Assembly (NCBI RefSeq): GCF_036250735.1
Contig: NZ_CP109430.1
Coordinates: forward strand, 8,928,001-8,992,000
Direction of reading: 5' to 3'
Length of the DNA stretch: 64,000 bases
From: Streptosporangium sp. NBC_01495
Lineage (GTDB): Bacteria; Actinomycetota; Actinomycetes; Streptosporangiales; Streptosporangiaceae
Part shown: piece by piece, positions 16,230 to 24,143 of the stretch
Layout: each line of letters begins with the position of its first letter
Position numbering within the stretch: position 1 is the first letter of the stretch
Translations under genes and position numbers: made by a program
Notes under the pieces: generated by a model
The model's database searches: none
The model's input: only the letters and a program-made list of their open reading frames with translations
Told to the model about the DNA's origin: nothing

Positions 16230-16853
16230 TCAGCGAATCCCTCGGGCGAGAAGGTCCTTCACAGCCTGAGATGCCTTTGCGGGGGATCCGGCGTCGAACG
16301 GCGGTTGCGGGTCGTACTCAATCGCAAGCTGGATCGCCTCGGCGGTGGTCTGATCGGTGATGTGTGCTGTCAGTGCGAGCGCCATGTCTATGCCGGAAGA
16401 AACTCCGGCAGCGGTCACGATCTTTCCCTGAAACACCACACGCTCGGCCGTATAGGTGACCCCGAACGACTCCAACACATCGATCGCCGCCCAATGGGTC
16501 GTCGCCGAGAGTCCTGTCAACAGTCCGGCGGCTCCCAGCAGCAACGACCCCGTGCATACAGAAGTCGTCCAGACGCTTCCCCGGTGCATTCGCCGGATCC
16601 AATCGAGAAGTTTGTCATCCTGCAACAGTCCCCGCGTTCCCGGACCCCCGGGAACCAGCAATACGTCACAGGAATCGATGTCATCGAACGTTGCATCGGC
16701 GGTGATGGCCAGCGACTTGGGGACGTCCCGCACCGGTCCGGACTCGGTGGCCGCGAACACGACCTCGGCACCCGGCAAGAACTTGAGCACCTCATACGGG
16801 CCAACCGCGTCAAGGGCGGTGAACCGGTCGAACAGTGGTATGACGATACGCAC
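16230..16853 (-). CDS. DJ-1/PfpI family protein
   Basis: A glutamine-amidotransferase-like fold protein (207 aa). VLLVPGGPGTRG holds the upstream acidic/oxyanion region and SVCTGSLLLGAAGLL carries the nucleophile-elbow Cys near residue 99; HWA follows. Relatives include isonitrile hydratases, glyoxalase III and, when fused to AraC domains, regulators; here there is no DNA-binding part. GTG start with AAGGGAG upstream. Confidence 0.85.
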   Translation of the reverse strand: MRIVIPLFDRFTALDAVGPYEVLKFLPGAEVVFAATESGPVRDVPKSLAITADATFDDIDSCDVLLVPGGPGTRGLLQDDKLLDWIRRMHRGSVWTTSVCTGSLLLGAAGLLTGLSATTHWAAIDVLESFGVTYTAERVVFQGKIVTAAGVSSGIDMALALTAHITDQTTAEAIQLAIEYDPQPPFDAGSPAKASQAVKDLLARGIR

Positions 16854-17308
16854 AGCGACTCCCTTACCGAATTGCGATGAATGATGACCAGGCTATGGCG
16901 AGCTCACCAATCCCTGTCGCTCTCAGGGACCGCGTGACGCATACGCACGCACCCCGCCCGCTGGATCTTCCCGTCGCCGTCGTCCGACCATCCGAGGAAC
17001 GGGCCGGGGCCGGGACGCCAAGGTGGAGCGCCCCACCGGACGAACGACCTTGGTGCCCTGACCCCGGTCTGCTCGACTTGTCCTGGGGCGACGGCGACGG
17101 CGACGGGAAGATCCGGCCCCTAGCCAACTACAGCCTCAACCCTGCTCCTGGCGATCATCCCGGAGCTTGAGGCCCCTGCCGGAGGCTGCTTAAACAGAAC
17201 TCTGCTCAGGAGGGGAGCGGCGTGGGAGAGCAATATTGCCGCCGAGTGTTCATGCCCCGCCACGGCGTACAGGGCTTTGAGCGGGGTCTCGTTGGCACGG
17301 TCGGCCGG
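16854..17308. other. 455-bp stretch with no supported gene
   Basis: A 97-codon open frame (16877-17170) exists but has no ribosome site, no recognisable motif and a Pro/Asp/Gly-rich composition typical of chance high-GC frames. Nothing else is seen. Confidence 0.4.
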
Positions 17309-17890
17309 TTACCAGTTGTCCCAGCCTTCGTAGCCGTACCAACGGTCCTTCAAATAGCGGTAGCGGTCGTCGATGGTCTCGACTGGCTCGCCGGAGGGCA
17401 GCCAGAGGAAGCCCTTGTTGTCGTGCAGGAACCAGTCCTGGGCGCTGAACTCCGCGCTGCCGGGCACCATTTCTCTAGTATCGATATCCAAGTGCTGCCC
17501 TCCGTCGCACACGTAGTACAGGCCCACCCATTGGCAGGGCTCTTCGCGGTCAGGATTTTCAGCCACGGCTTTGGCGTAAGCCTCCATGCTGGGTGCGGAG
17601 ATCGTGAAGCGTATCCAGAACGGCGCGTCGGTTATGAGGGCGAGCATGACGCCGCCCGCGATGAACCACGGGATGATCCAGCGGCGGCTGCGTGAGCCTT
17701 CCAAGGTTCCCTTGCGCTCGGCCCACACCATTCGAACGGCCCAGTAAGCGAGCAGCAACCCACCAACGGGGATCGTGAACAAGAACATCTCGATCCCGTA
17801 CCAGTACGGGTAGCTGGCCCATATCAAGACGACGGCTGTCGCAGCTGAAAAAACGACCATGAAGGGCAACCCGGGCGGCTTGCTGATCAC
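17309..17890 (-). CDS. Hypothetical membrane protein with extracytoplasmic C-terminal domain
   Basis: A 193-residue protein with three hydrophobic segments in the first 90 residues (MVVFSAATAVVLIWASY, LFTIPVGGLLLAYWAVRMVW, WIIPWFIAGGVMLALIT), then a polar, aromatic-rich domain with two Cys (EEPCQWVGLYYVCDGG). The layout is close to the gene at 18176, suggesting a distant paralogue pair. GTG start with AAGGTGA upstream. Function unknown. Confidence 0.7.
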   Translation of the reverse strand: MISKPPGLPFMVVFSAATAVVLIWASYPYWYGIEMFLFTIPVGGLLLAYWAVRMVWAERKGTLEGSRSRRWIIPWFIAGGVMLALITDAPFWIRFTISAPSMEAYAKAVAENPDREEPCQWVGLYYVCDGGQHLDIDTREMVPGSAEFSAQDWFLHDNKGFLWLPSGEPVETIDDRYRYLKDRWYGYEGWDNW

Positions 17891-17939
17891 GGCGTCACCT
17901 TAGCGCCCATCCCAGCGACACTGGGCAGTTGGAGCGACT

Positions 17940-18112
17940 GGCCTTGGGCGGCGGCGGTGCGGCGCTGGGTCGGCGGCTTCGCGGTGTACGGCGGGGCGGG
18001 CCTACGGCGATGCCCCGCGCGGCGCCCGCGCCGCGACCGGCCCCCAGGCCGCAGCGCGGGGCGGGGACGCTGGCGCGGGGCGTACGGCGGCGCGGCGCGC
18101 CGCCGCTTGATA
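17940..18112. other. Very GC-rich low-complexity intergenic stretch
   Basis: Between the two membrane-protein genes about 170 bp are almost pure G and C with GCGGCGG and CCCGCGC runs, flanked on the right by ordinary AT-richer sequence (ACCCATAAGAACAATTCGGC). Apparent frames through it are Ala/Arg/Pro-rich and I reject them. It may be a replication- or slippage-prone spacer. Confidence 0.5.
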
Positions 18113-18175
18113 CCCATAAGAACAATTCGGCAGTGATTGGGACAAGACATTGTGATGCGACTCCGCGCTAGTACT

Positions 18176-18760
18176 TCAGTCGTAGTCGGAGCAGGTCGCA
18201 TACCAGTCGCCAGTCACATGATCGAATGAGGACGCACCGAGCTCCTCCATGCGCCCATTCGGCACATGAGCGAATCCGCATTTGATGAGCATTCCACCCG
18301 CATTGGCGACACCAAGCTGCGTGATCCCCTTCCAGCGCTGTGCCGTATCGATGGTGAACAGGCCGACACGCTCCTGCCCGAATGACGAACGCTCCTGTTC
18401 AGGTAGCGACTGCGCGTAGCTGTTGAGAGCGGATTCGGAGATTAGGAAAGCTGCCCGCATCGGAAGCATGGAGTTCGCCAGGGTGAGTGTGAGGACCCCG
18501 ATGAGTGGCGTCGCAACAATCCATGGGCTGCGCCTGTAGCTGCTGCCCCGTGTCATGAGGAGCGAGATCCATATGAGGCTGGACAAGAGCCATGCGGGGA
18601 TGACGAAGAGAGCCAGGAGATAGTTACCGCCGGGGTAAGCCGCAGCGAAGAGCGTCAGGACGGCGCTCACGGTAACGGGGCCAAGGATAAGGACCAATCG
18701 CCACCATTGGCTTCTGCGGAGTACCTGATGCTGGAGATCCACGGCTGAGGGGGTGGCCAT
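18176..18760 (-). CDS. Hypothetical membrane protein, similar layout to 17309
   Basis: A 194-residue protein with hydrophobic segments (LVLILGPVTVSAVLTLFAAAY, LLALFVIPAWLLSSLIWISLL, WIVATPLIGVLTLTL) followed by a soluble part with two Cys: GGMLIKCGFAHVPNG and GDWYATCSDYD. Function unknown. ATG start; ribosome site weak. The IS3 element inserted 62 bp upstream of the start, where it could affect expression. Confidence 0.7.
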   Translation of the reverse strand: MATPSAVDLQHQVLRRSQWWRLVLILGPVTVSAVLTLFAAAYPGGNYLLALFVIPAWLLSSLIWISLLMTRGSSYRRSPWIVATPLIGVLTLTLANSMLPMRAAFLISESALNSYAQSLPEQERSSFGQERVGLFTIDTAQRWKGITQLGVANAGGMLIKCGFAHVPNGRMEELGASSFDHVTGDWYATCSDYD

Positions 18761-18815
18761 GCGAAGGACCCTAGCTCGGTGGACAGGATCATGCCCAGGA
18801 TGCTTGCCGTGTAAG

Positions 18816-19097
18816 TCACCCGTGGCAATCCCCTCGAACCGTAGAGACTTCTGTTGTGGTGATCTTCGCTTTTAGGATCTTGCTGGTGCGCTGCGCGTCC
18901 TCGCTGGGGCAGGCCCTGGCCTGCCCGTACTCCTGCCGCCAGGGGCCGTAGAGGTCTCCGGGGTCAAGGGCGGCCGAAGGCCGTCGCGCAGCGATCGCGT
19001 CAGCGACCCTTGAGGCCGGAGCAGGCGGCCCCGGACACTGCGCGGCGCATCCCCCGGCCCGCACGAGGTGTTCGATCAGGAGAACGCGGCGGCTCAT
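18816..19097 (-). CDS. Third open frame of the IS3 element (93 aa), unknown
   Basis: It starts at an ATG overlapping the orfB stop codon (ATGA) and ends just outside the left terminal repeat. The translation has no motif I recognise. IS3 elements normally carry two genes and end shortly after orfB; here about 270 bp separate the orfB stop from the IS end. It may be a real accessory gene or a chance frame in a long 3-prime end. Confidence 0.35.
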   Translation of the reverse strand: MSRRVLLIEHLVRAGGCAAQCPGPPAPASRVADAIAARRPSAALDPGDLYGPWRQEYGQARACPSEDAQRTSKILKAKITTTEVSTVRGDCHG

Positions 19098-20065
19098 GCC
19101 GCCTCCTTCCGTTCGTGCCGCGCAGCGGCCTTGCGTTTCCTCTTGTCCTCCTTGCGCTGCCGTGCCGCGGCCCGCAACCGCTGCTGAACCGACGGATCCA
19201 ACCGCTCGAACTCCACCGGCGAAAACATCGCGTTCGTCGAATGCAGCCGCATCGTGTTGAAGTCGTCGATCCAGGCGGCGATCGCACGACGGGCCTGATC
19301 ATGGGTGGCGAACGGCTCACGGCGCAACAACTCGAACTCCAAACTGGAGAAGAACGACTCGGCCGCGGCATTGTCCAGCGCCGAGCCGACCCGCCCCATC
19401 GACTGCACGATGCCCATCCGCTCACAGGCCCGCCGGAAGTCGGCCGCGGTGTACTCCGACCCTTGATCACTGTGAAACCTCACACCCGCGACGCCACCGC
19501 CCCGCAGGGCGACCGCCATCTGCAGCGACGCGGTGGCCAGCGCGGCTCCCTTGTGCGCGCTCATCGCGAACCCGAGCACTCGGCGGGAGAACAAGTCCTC
19601 GGTGGCCGCCAGATACAGCGCTCCTTCAGCGGTGGGGATCTCGGTGCCGTCCCCGCACCAGGTCACGTCCGGCCCGGGTGCGGTGAAGTCCCGCCGCAGA
19701 TGGTCCTCGGCCCGCCACCGGCCCCGGCCCGGCCGGGTGGTGTTCTTGCGCTTGGTCTTGGGCCGGGCCGCCAAAGCGCGCTCAGCCATGACCTTCGCCA
19801 CCGTGTTCTTACTCACTCGCCAACCGGCCCGACGCAGCCGGGCGGTGATCCGCGGTGATCCCTCAGTGCCTTTGCGCTGATGAAACGCCGAGACGACGGC
19901 CTCGATCAGACCAGCCCGACGGCGTTCGCGCTCGCCAGGACCCTCGCGCCCCCGCCGCGACCACTTATAAAACCAGGACTGCGACACCCCCAGCGCCCGG
20001 CACGCAACCGCGTGCGCAACACCGTGCTCGGCCCTCTGAGCGGCGATGAAGCCGGCCATGCTCAC
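19094..20065 (-). CDS. IS3-family transposase OrfB (DDE integrase catalytic subunit)
   Basis: A 323-residue protein: N-terminal HTH_21-like helices (GVSQSWFYKWSRRG), then an rve-type DDE domain with Asp in WCGDGTEIP, Asp in FHSDQGSEYT and Glu in NAAAESFFSSLEFELL. The GTG start overlaps the orfA stop (GTGA), which suits coupled translation; I see no clear frameshift slippery run. Basic C-terminal tail. Intact. Confidence 0.93.
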   Translation of the reverse strand: MSMAGFIAAQRAEHGVAHAVACRALGVSQSWFYKWSRRGREGPGERERRRAGLIEAVVSAFHQRKGTEGSPRITARLRRAGWRVSKNTVAKVMAERALAARPKTKRKNTTRPGRGRWRAEDHLRRDFTAPGPDVTWCGDGTEIPTAEGALYLAATEDLFSRRVLGFAMSAHKGAALATASLQMAVALRGGGVAGVRFHSDQGSEYTAADFRRACERMGIVQSMGRVGSALDNAAAESFFSSLEFELLRREPFATHDQARRAIAAWIDDFNTMRLHSTNAMFSPVEFERLDPSVQQRLRAAARQRKEDKRKRKAAARHERKEAA

Positions 20066-20358
20066 CGGCCCATCGCGTCCTTGACCCAGAGGGCCACCGA
20101 GCGCTTGAGCACATCACGCTCCATCGCCAGCTCGGCGACCTCCCGACGCAGCCGGACCAACTCGGCCCGCTCGTCCTCGCCCAGGCCGCCGTTTCCGGCT
20201 CGCCGCCGCTGCCGGGCCATGTTCACCCAGTTGGCCAGAGTGCCCGCATTGACCCCCAGATCCTGGGCCACCCGCACGATCGGCCTACCGGTCTCCTCAA
20301 CGATCCGGACCGCACCGTCTTTGAAGTCCTGATCGAACCTCCGTCGTGTCTCAGACAT
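20062..20358 (-). CDS. IS3-family transposase OrfA (HTH protein)
   Basis: A 98-residue protein with a helix-turn-helix (VRVAQDLGVNAGTLANWVN) and a leucine-zipper-like coiled coil (RAELVRLRREVAELAMERDVL) that dimerises with OrfB. It binds the terminal repeats in the family. The start is 49 bp inside the right terminal repeat. Confidence 0.92.
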   Translation of the reverse strand: MSETRRRFDQDFKDGAVRIVEETGRPIVRVAQDLGVNAGTLANWVNMARQRRRAGNGGLGEDERAELVRLRREVAELAMERDVLKRSVALWVKDAMGR

Positions 20359-20441
20359 CGCCGTTCCCCCTTTAAGGCGATGTCTCTACGTTACGAGGGA
20401 AAGCCCACCCGGATCGGGATGCCTGTCAGTATGACCAGCGA

Positions 20442-20915
20442 TCATGCATGCTTTCGCAGTGATTCGACGACATGTTCTCGGGTTTTGATCAGGTGAAACC
20501 CGTCGTGCTGGCGTATGGCTGGTGGATGATCCTGACGCATGGCGTCGAGGACGCGGATCGCGAATGCCTCGGATGCGAGTGATGAGACCTCGTCCGCGGT
20601 GACCCAGCGGAAGGCGCGGGCTTCGTCGGTTTCGGTGAGGTGGCCGCTGATGACCTTGCAGCGGAAGACCAGGGCGACGATGCCGCGTGTCATGTTCTTG
20701 TAGACGCCGGTGAGGGTGACGGGCTCGACGTGCAGGCCGGTCTCTTCGTGGATCTCTCGGAGTAGGCCGGTGGTGATGTCCTCGTCGCGTTCGAGGACTC
20801 CGCCGGGTGCTTCCCAGTGGTTGTTGTCCCTGCGCTGGGTGAGGAGTGCGCGGCCTTGGTCGTCGATGATCACGCCTGCCACGCTGACGGAGTGCTGCGG
20901 GTGGTGGTGATCCAT
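20442..20915 (-). CDS. NUDIX hydrolase
   Basis: Hydrolyses a nucleoside diphosphate linked to another group; exact substrate unknown. The 157-residue protein has a complete Nudix box: GGVLERDEDITTGLLREIHE followed by ETG. ATG at 20915 with GGAGG 7 bases upstream. Divergent from the GntR gene, sharing a promoter region that holds an inverted repeat. Such Nudix/GntR pairs are common on actinomycete integrative elements. Confidence 0.9.
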   Translation of the reverse strand: MDHHHPQHSVSVAGVIIDDQGRALLTQRRDNNHWEAPGGVLERDEDITTGLLREIHEETGLHVEPVTLTGVYKNMTRGIVALVFRCKVISGHLTETDEARAFRWVTADEVSSLASEAFAIRVLDAMRQDHPPAIRQHDGFHLIKTREHVVESLRKHA

Positions 20916-20957
20916 CGGATGTCCTCCGGGGCTGCTGATCGCTATTCTCAAGCTGCG

Positions 20958-20971
20958 GTACACGTATGTAC
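20958..20971. promoter_or_regulatory. Inverted repeat GTACA-N4-TGTAC upstream of gntR
   Basis: GTACACGTATGTAC lies between the Nudix and GntR genes, 17 bp before the GTG. GTAC arms with a short spacer are plausible GntR targets, so this may be a site for autorepression. Its sequence differs from the larger palindrome at 21785. Confidence 0.45.
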
Positions 20972-20988
20972 GAGTTGAGGAGTTGGTC

Positions 20989-21774
20989 GTGGCCGAGCTG
21001 CCGTTGCCGGATCTGGATCCGACCAGCGATCGGGCTGTCTTCCGGCAGATCGCCGACCACATCAGGCACGCGATCGAGCAGGGCGTTCTTGCCGAAGGTG
21101 ACAAGGTGCCCTCGGAAGCTCAGCTCATGCAACATTACGGCGTCGCGCGGATGACCATCCGCAACGCGCTCCAGGTCCTCCAGAGTGAGGGCCTGACCGT
21201 GGCCGAGCACGGACGTGGTGTCTTCGTTCGCTCGCATCCTCCGGTGCGGCGGCTGGCCTCCGATCGGTTCGCCCGTCGTCATCGAGAGCGGGGCAAAGCG
21301 GCGTTCATCGCGGAGACGGAAGGGGCCGGCGGCAAACCGTCCGTCGACTCGATCGAGATCACCGAAGAGCGGGCGTCGGCGGAGGTGGCCGAGAAGCTTG
21401 GGATCTCTTCGGAGGATCACGTGATTCGGCGCTCGCGCCGGTATTTGATCAACGGTCAGCCGGTGGAGACGGCTGTGTCGTACATCCCGGCGGAGATCGC
21501 GCGGGATACGCAGATCGCGCAGCCGGACAGTGGTCCGGGAGGGATCTACGCCCGGCTGGAGGAGTTGGGGTTCCGGCTGGATCGCTTCGTGGAGGAGATC
21601 CGTTCGCGGATGCCGCTGCGTGATGAGGTACGGGCGCTCAAGCTGGCGCCTGGTGTTCCGGTGTTTCACCTGGTCCGTGTGGCTTATGCCATCGATGGTC
21701 GCGCTGTGGAGGTGTGCGACACGGTGATGTCCAGCGATGCCTATGTGCTCTCGTACGAGTTGCCTGCGCGGTAG
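20989..21774 (+). CDS. GntR/HutC-family transcriptional regulator
   Basis: A 261-residue regulator. The N-terminal winged helix (IADHIRHAIEQGVLAEGDKV, LMQHYGVARMTIRNALQVLQ) is followed by a UTRA ligand domain (about 95-255). GTG at 20989 has GAGGAG 6 bases upstream. Proteins of this type (KorSA/TraR) repress transfer and excision genes of actinomycete integrative elements, which fits the integrase remnant and tRNA nearby. Its likely operator is the palindrome at 21785. Confidence 0.88.
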   Translation: MAELPLPDLDPTSDRAVFRQIADHIRHAIEQGVLAEGDKVPSEAQLMQHYGVARMTIRNALQVLQSEGLTVAEHGRGVFVRSHPPVRRLASDRFARRHRERGKAAFIAETEGAGGKPSVDSIEITEERASAEVAEKLGISSEDHVIRRSRRYLINGQPVETAVSYIPAEIARDTQIAQPDSGPGGIYARLEELGFRLDRFVEEIRSRMPLRDEVRALKLAPGVPVFHLVRVAYAIDGRAVEVCDTVMSSDAYVLSYELPAR

Positions 21775-21777
21775 GAC

Positions 21778-21830
21778 TTGACGTACTCCTCTAGAGGAGT
21801 CATAAATGTCTTACGCACTACTCCTCTAGT
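21778..21830 (+). promoter_or_regulatory. Promoter with palindromic GntR operator filling its spacer
   Basis: TTGACG (21778-21783) and CATAAA (21801-21806) are 17 bp apart, and a perfect 16-bp palindrome ACTCCTCTAGAGGAGT (21785-21800) fills that spacer. A second half-copy, ACTCCTCTAGT, lies at 21820-21830. The palindrome has the form of HutC-type sites; the DasR site ACTGGTCTAGACCACT is similar. Binding would block RNA polymerase. The assigned ligand is the upstream GntR protein. Confidence 0.7.
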
Positions 21831-21896
21831 CGAGCAGACGTCTATTGGAGGCTGGTCGATTAAGCGTGAGGCATTGAGCTGAGGAGGTCGCACGGC

Positions 21897-22076
21897 GTGA
21901 CGGAGCAACCATGCATCTCATGCGGCGGCAAAGGGTGGAAGTACGTCAGCCAGCGACGCGGCCTGATCGGCGGCCTACCAGGGGCGGCGCTGGCTTTCAT
22001 CCGCGTCCGGGATGACTGTTCACTGTGTCAGGGACAGAAGGTCAATCCGGCGTCGCTGATGCGGGCCGGCGCATGA
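21897..22076 (+). CDS. Small zinc-ribbon-like protein (59 aa)
   Basis: GTG with GAGGAGG 9 bases upstream. The peptide carries two CxxC pairs, PCISCGGKGW and DDCSLCQGQK, about 36 residues apart, resembling half of a DnaJ-type zinc finger. Its stop overlaps the next start (ATGA). It is the first gene behind the GntR-controlled promoter. Similar small proteins occur on actinomycete integrative elements; function unknown. Confidence 0.65.
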   Translation: MTEQPCISCGGKGWKYVSQRRGLIGGLPGAALAFIRVRDDCSLCQGQKVNPASLMRAGA

Positions 22077-22432
22077 GCCCCTCACTACCTGCGGGACGGC
22101 TGATCCTCGGCGACATCTGTTCCCCGGCGAGGGCAGCGGAGTCCTTGAAAGCGGAGTTGAAGCACTGCGGCATTGACGCCGATGTCAACGATGGTTACGG
22201 GCTGGCCGTGGTGTCGATCTGGACGGGATTGACCGTCTGGTCCGATGGCCTGACCTTCTGGTGGCGTACGGGAGGCTGGGATGCCAGGCGCGGACGGGCG
22301 GTGTATGCCTGGCATGCGGCGGAGGAACTCGAACGCGTCGCGCGGCGGGTGGCGCTCCGCTACGCCGACCTACAAAAAACTCATCCGCTACCCACCACGA
22401 GGGCGGGGGCTCATCATGCTGACCCTGTCTGA
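22073..22432 (+). CDS. Hypothetical protein of integrative-element type
   Basis: A 119-residue protein starting at an ATG overlapping the previous stop. A compact alpha/beta domain is suggested by GLAVVSIWTGLTVWSDGLTFWWRTGGWDARRGRAVYAW followed by a helix. It looks like the short actinomycete proteins found beside GntR regulators, but I cannot assign a function. It overlaps the next gene by 17 bp. Confidence 0.6.
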   Translation: MSPSLPAGRLILGDICSPARAAESLKAELKHCGIDADVNDGYGLAVVSIWTGLTVWSDGLTFWWRTGGWDARRGRAVYAWHAAEELERVARRVALRYADLQKTHPLPTTRAGAHHADPV

Positions 22433-22712
22433 CGAGTGCCTCGGAATCAGTCCGCATGTGCTTCTGGCTCAACGTGATCATGTGCGCCTTGAGTGGCGGA
22501 AGCCAAACGGGGTTTTGGGGCGGGCGCAACCAGAGTCTTGGACGTGTGGGTGTCGAGCCACGATCTACGAACTCCGCGTCGGCGCTGGGCAGGGGTTCAT
22601 CAGGCGGACCATTCGACGCGATGGTGATCACCAGATCGATGACACCCGTCCGTGGAGGATCACCGAAGCTCGGGCCGTCTGGTCGGCGTTGCTGGCCGGG
22701 CGGGCTCGCTAG
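22416..22712 (+). CDS. Hypothetical protein (98 aa) of the same operon
   Basis: ATG within the end of the preceding gene, with a GGGGG run upstream. The translation (ECLGISPHVLLAQRDHVRLEW, CGCRATIYELRVGAGQGFIRR) includes a CGC motif and basic patches. No family recognised. It is the last gene of the GntR-controlled set before the integrase remnant. Confidence 0.5.
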   Translation: MLTLSDECLGISPHVLLAQRDHVRLEWRKPNGVLGRAQPESWTCGCRATIYELRVGAGQGFIRRTIRRDGDHQIDDTRPWRITEARAVWSALLAGRAR

Positions 22713-22804
22713 ACGAGTGTGGTGGTGCGGTGACTGGTTGCGGAGGGCACCGGAGGTCTCGCACCGCCACACTCCTCACCTGCAAGAGAGTGCTCGCTTT
22801 GCAA

Positions 22805-22954
22805 GTCGGAAGTCATCTCTACCAGCACGCCAGCCAGGACCGGGACAAGGTCATCGCCAAGGCACTCGGGCAGGCGTTCAAGCGGGCACGGGCAGGCGGG
22901 CGCGAGAAGCCATCGGGCACGCAACGGGCACGGAAGATCATAAAGTTCCCCTGA
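22805..22954 (+). pseudogene. C-terminal remnant of a tyrosine integrase
   Basis: The frame reads VGSHLYQHASQDRDKVIAKA and ends KIIKFP. YQHAS-x-DRD-x-x-IA is the typical C-terminal end of actinophage and AICE integrases, including the region of the catalytic Tyr. The rest of the integrase, with the Arg/His residues, is missing. It points at the 3-prime end of tRNA-Thr 50 bp away, where such elements integrate. Confidence 0.65.
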
Positions 22955-22960
22955 ACGACG

Positions 22961-22998
22961 AAAGGCCAGGTCAACCGATATCGGTTGACCTGGCCTTT
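22961..22998. terminator. Perfect 38-bp palindrome, bidirectional terminator
   Basis: AAAGGCCAGGTCAACCGAT followed by its exact reverse complement. With A-rich and T-rich ends it can terminate transcripts from both sides: tRNA-Thr on the minus strand and the integrase remnant on the plus strand. Confidence 0.8.
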
Positions 22999-23006
22999 CA
23001 CATGCG

Positions 23007-23079
23007 AGCCGACGAGGGGAATCGAACCCCTGACCTACAGTTTACAAGACTGTTGCTCTGCCGATTGAGCTACGTCGGC
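23007..23079 (-). tRNA. tRNA-Thr (anticodon TGT)
   Basis: A canonical 73-base cloverleaf on the minus strand: acceptor GCCGACG/CGTCGGC, D arm GCTC/GAGC, anticodon loop CTTGTAA with TGT, T arm AGGGG-TTCGATT-CCCCT and discriminator T. CCA is not encoded. It reads ACA codons. Its 3-prime end faces the integrase remnant, consistent with use as an attachment site. Confidence 0.95.
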
Positions 23080-23151
23080 ACGGTCGCCAGACGAGTGTAG
23101 TCGGCTTACTCCCTGTACGTCACCGAGGTATGCCCCGCCGATTGCGAACTG

Positions 23152-24120
23152 TTAGGAACGGCGGTGGCGGGCGACCTCGTAGAGGGCGATGCCCGCGGCG
23201 ACCCCGGCGTTGAGGGACTCGGCGGCGGCGTGCATCGGGATGCGGACGACCAGGTCACACGACTCGCGGACCAGGCGGGACAGGCCCTTGCCCTCGGAAC
23301 CCACGATGACGACCAGCGGGCCGTCGAGGAGGTTCGCCTCTCCGATGTCGACCGTGCCCTCACCGTCCAGGCCGATCACGAACAGGCCCGCCTCGCGGTA
23401 CTCCCGCAGGGTGGCGGTGAGGTTGGCGGCGCGGGCGACCGGCAGGGTGGCCAGCGTGCCCGCCGAGGTCTTCCAGGCCCCGCCCGTGACCCCCGCCGAG
23501 CGGCGGGAGGGGATGACCAGGCCGTGGGCGCCGAAGGCGGTGGCCGAGCGGGCGATGGCACCCAGGTTGCGGGGATCGGTGACGCTGTCGAGAGCGACGA
23601 TCAGCGGGACCTCCGCCGCCTCCTGGGCGATGCGGACCAGGTCCTCGGGGTGGGCGTAGTCGTACGCCGGGATCTGCAGGGCGATGCCCTGGTGGATCCC
23701 GCCCTCGGTGAGGCGGTCAAGCTTGTCCCTGCCGACCTCCAGCATCGCGATGCCACGGTCGGCGGCCATGCGGACCGACTCCTTGACCCGGTCGTCGTTG
23801 TCGATGCGCAGGGCCACATAGAGCGTGCTGGCCGGAACCCCGGCCCGCAGCGCCTCGACGACGGGGTTGCGCCCGCCGATGTGCTCGGGCGCGTCGTCGC
23901 TCCGCCGGGTGCGGACCGGGGTGCGCGGGGAGGGAGACCTGCCGGTCTTCTCCTCGCGGTCGATCCGCTCGGTGCGCGACTTGTCCTTGTGCCAGTGCCG
24001 CAGATGCGCCGGCGGGGTGGCCCCCCTGCCCTCCAGGCCACGACGGACGTTGCCGCCCGTGCCCTTGGTCGGACTCTTCTTCTTCGCGGGTCGCCCGGAC
24101 CCCTTACCCCCACCAGCCAT
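23152..24120 (-). CDS. rlmB: 23S rRNA (guanosine-2'-O-)-methyltransferase RlmB
   Basis: SPOUT methyltransferase of the TrmH/RlmB type (322 aa) that modifies a guanosine of 23S rRNA. A basic N-terminal extension rich in Lys/Gly/Arg (about 1-78) precedes the substrate-binding domain (IGGRNPVVEALRAG) and the knotted catalytic domain with ALDSVTDPRNLGAIARSA, VIVGSEGKGL and IPMHAAAESLNAGVA. It lies 23 bp after cysS on the same strand, the usual actinobacterial pair. Confidence 0.93.
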   Translation of the reverse strand: MAGGGKGSGRPAKKKSPTKGTGGNVRRGLEGRGATPPAHLRHWHKDKSRTERIDREEKTGRSPSPRTPVRTRRSDDAPEHIGGRNPVVEALRAGVPASTLYVALRIDNDDRVKESVRMAADRGIAMLEVGRDKLDRLTEGGIHQGIALQIPAYDYAHPEDLVRIAQEAAEVPLIVALDSVTDPRNLGAIARSATAFGAHGLVIPSRRSAGVTGGAWKTSAGTLATLPVARAANLTATLREYREAGLFVIGLDGEGTVDIGEANLLDGPLVVIVGSEGKGLSRLVRESCDLVVRIPMHAAAESLNAGVAAGIALYEVARHRRS

Positions 24121-24143
24121 GGTTTATAGAGTACGGCCTGGTT

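Larger units (their letters stand above)
18823..20407 (-). mobile_element. Complete IS3-family insertion sequence (1585 bp)
   Basis: The ends are imperfect 26-bp inverted repeats matching at 20 of 26 positions, both starting TGG: left TGGCAATCCCCTCG..., right (reverse strand) TGGGCTTTCCCTCG..., each ending CGTAGAGAC. The 5-prime TG matches the IS3 family. Both sides are flanked by CCCG (18819-18822 and 20408-20411), a 4-bp target duplication. Inside are orfA, orfB with an intact DDE triad, and a third small frame. The element looks recent and potentially active. Confidence 0.9.

Noticed and set aside
16877-17170. 97-codon plus-strand frame between the DJ-1 gene and the membrane protein gene
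   Set aside because: No ribosome site, no motif, and Pro/Asp/Gly-rich composition typical of chance frames in GC-rich DNA.
17895-18201. Arg/Ala/Pro-rich frames across the GC-extreme spacer
   Set aside because: Composition follows from near-pure GC sequence; both strands are open and nothing supports translation.
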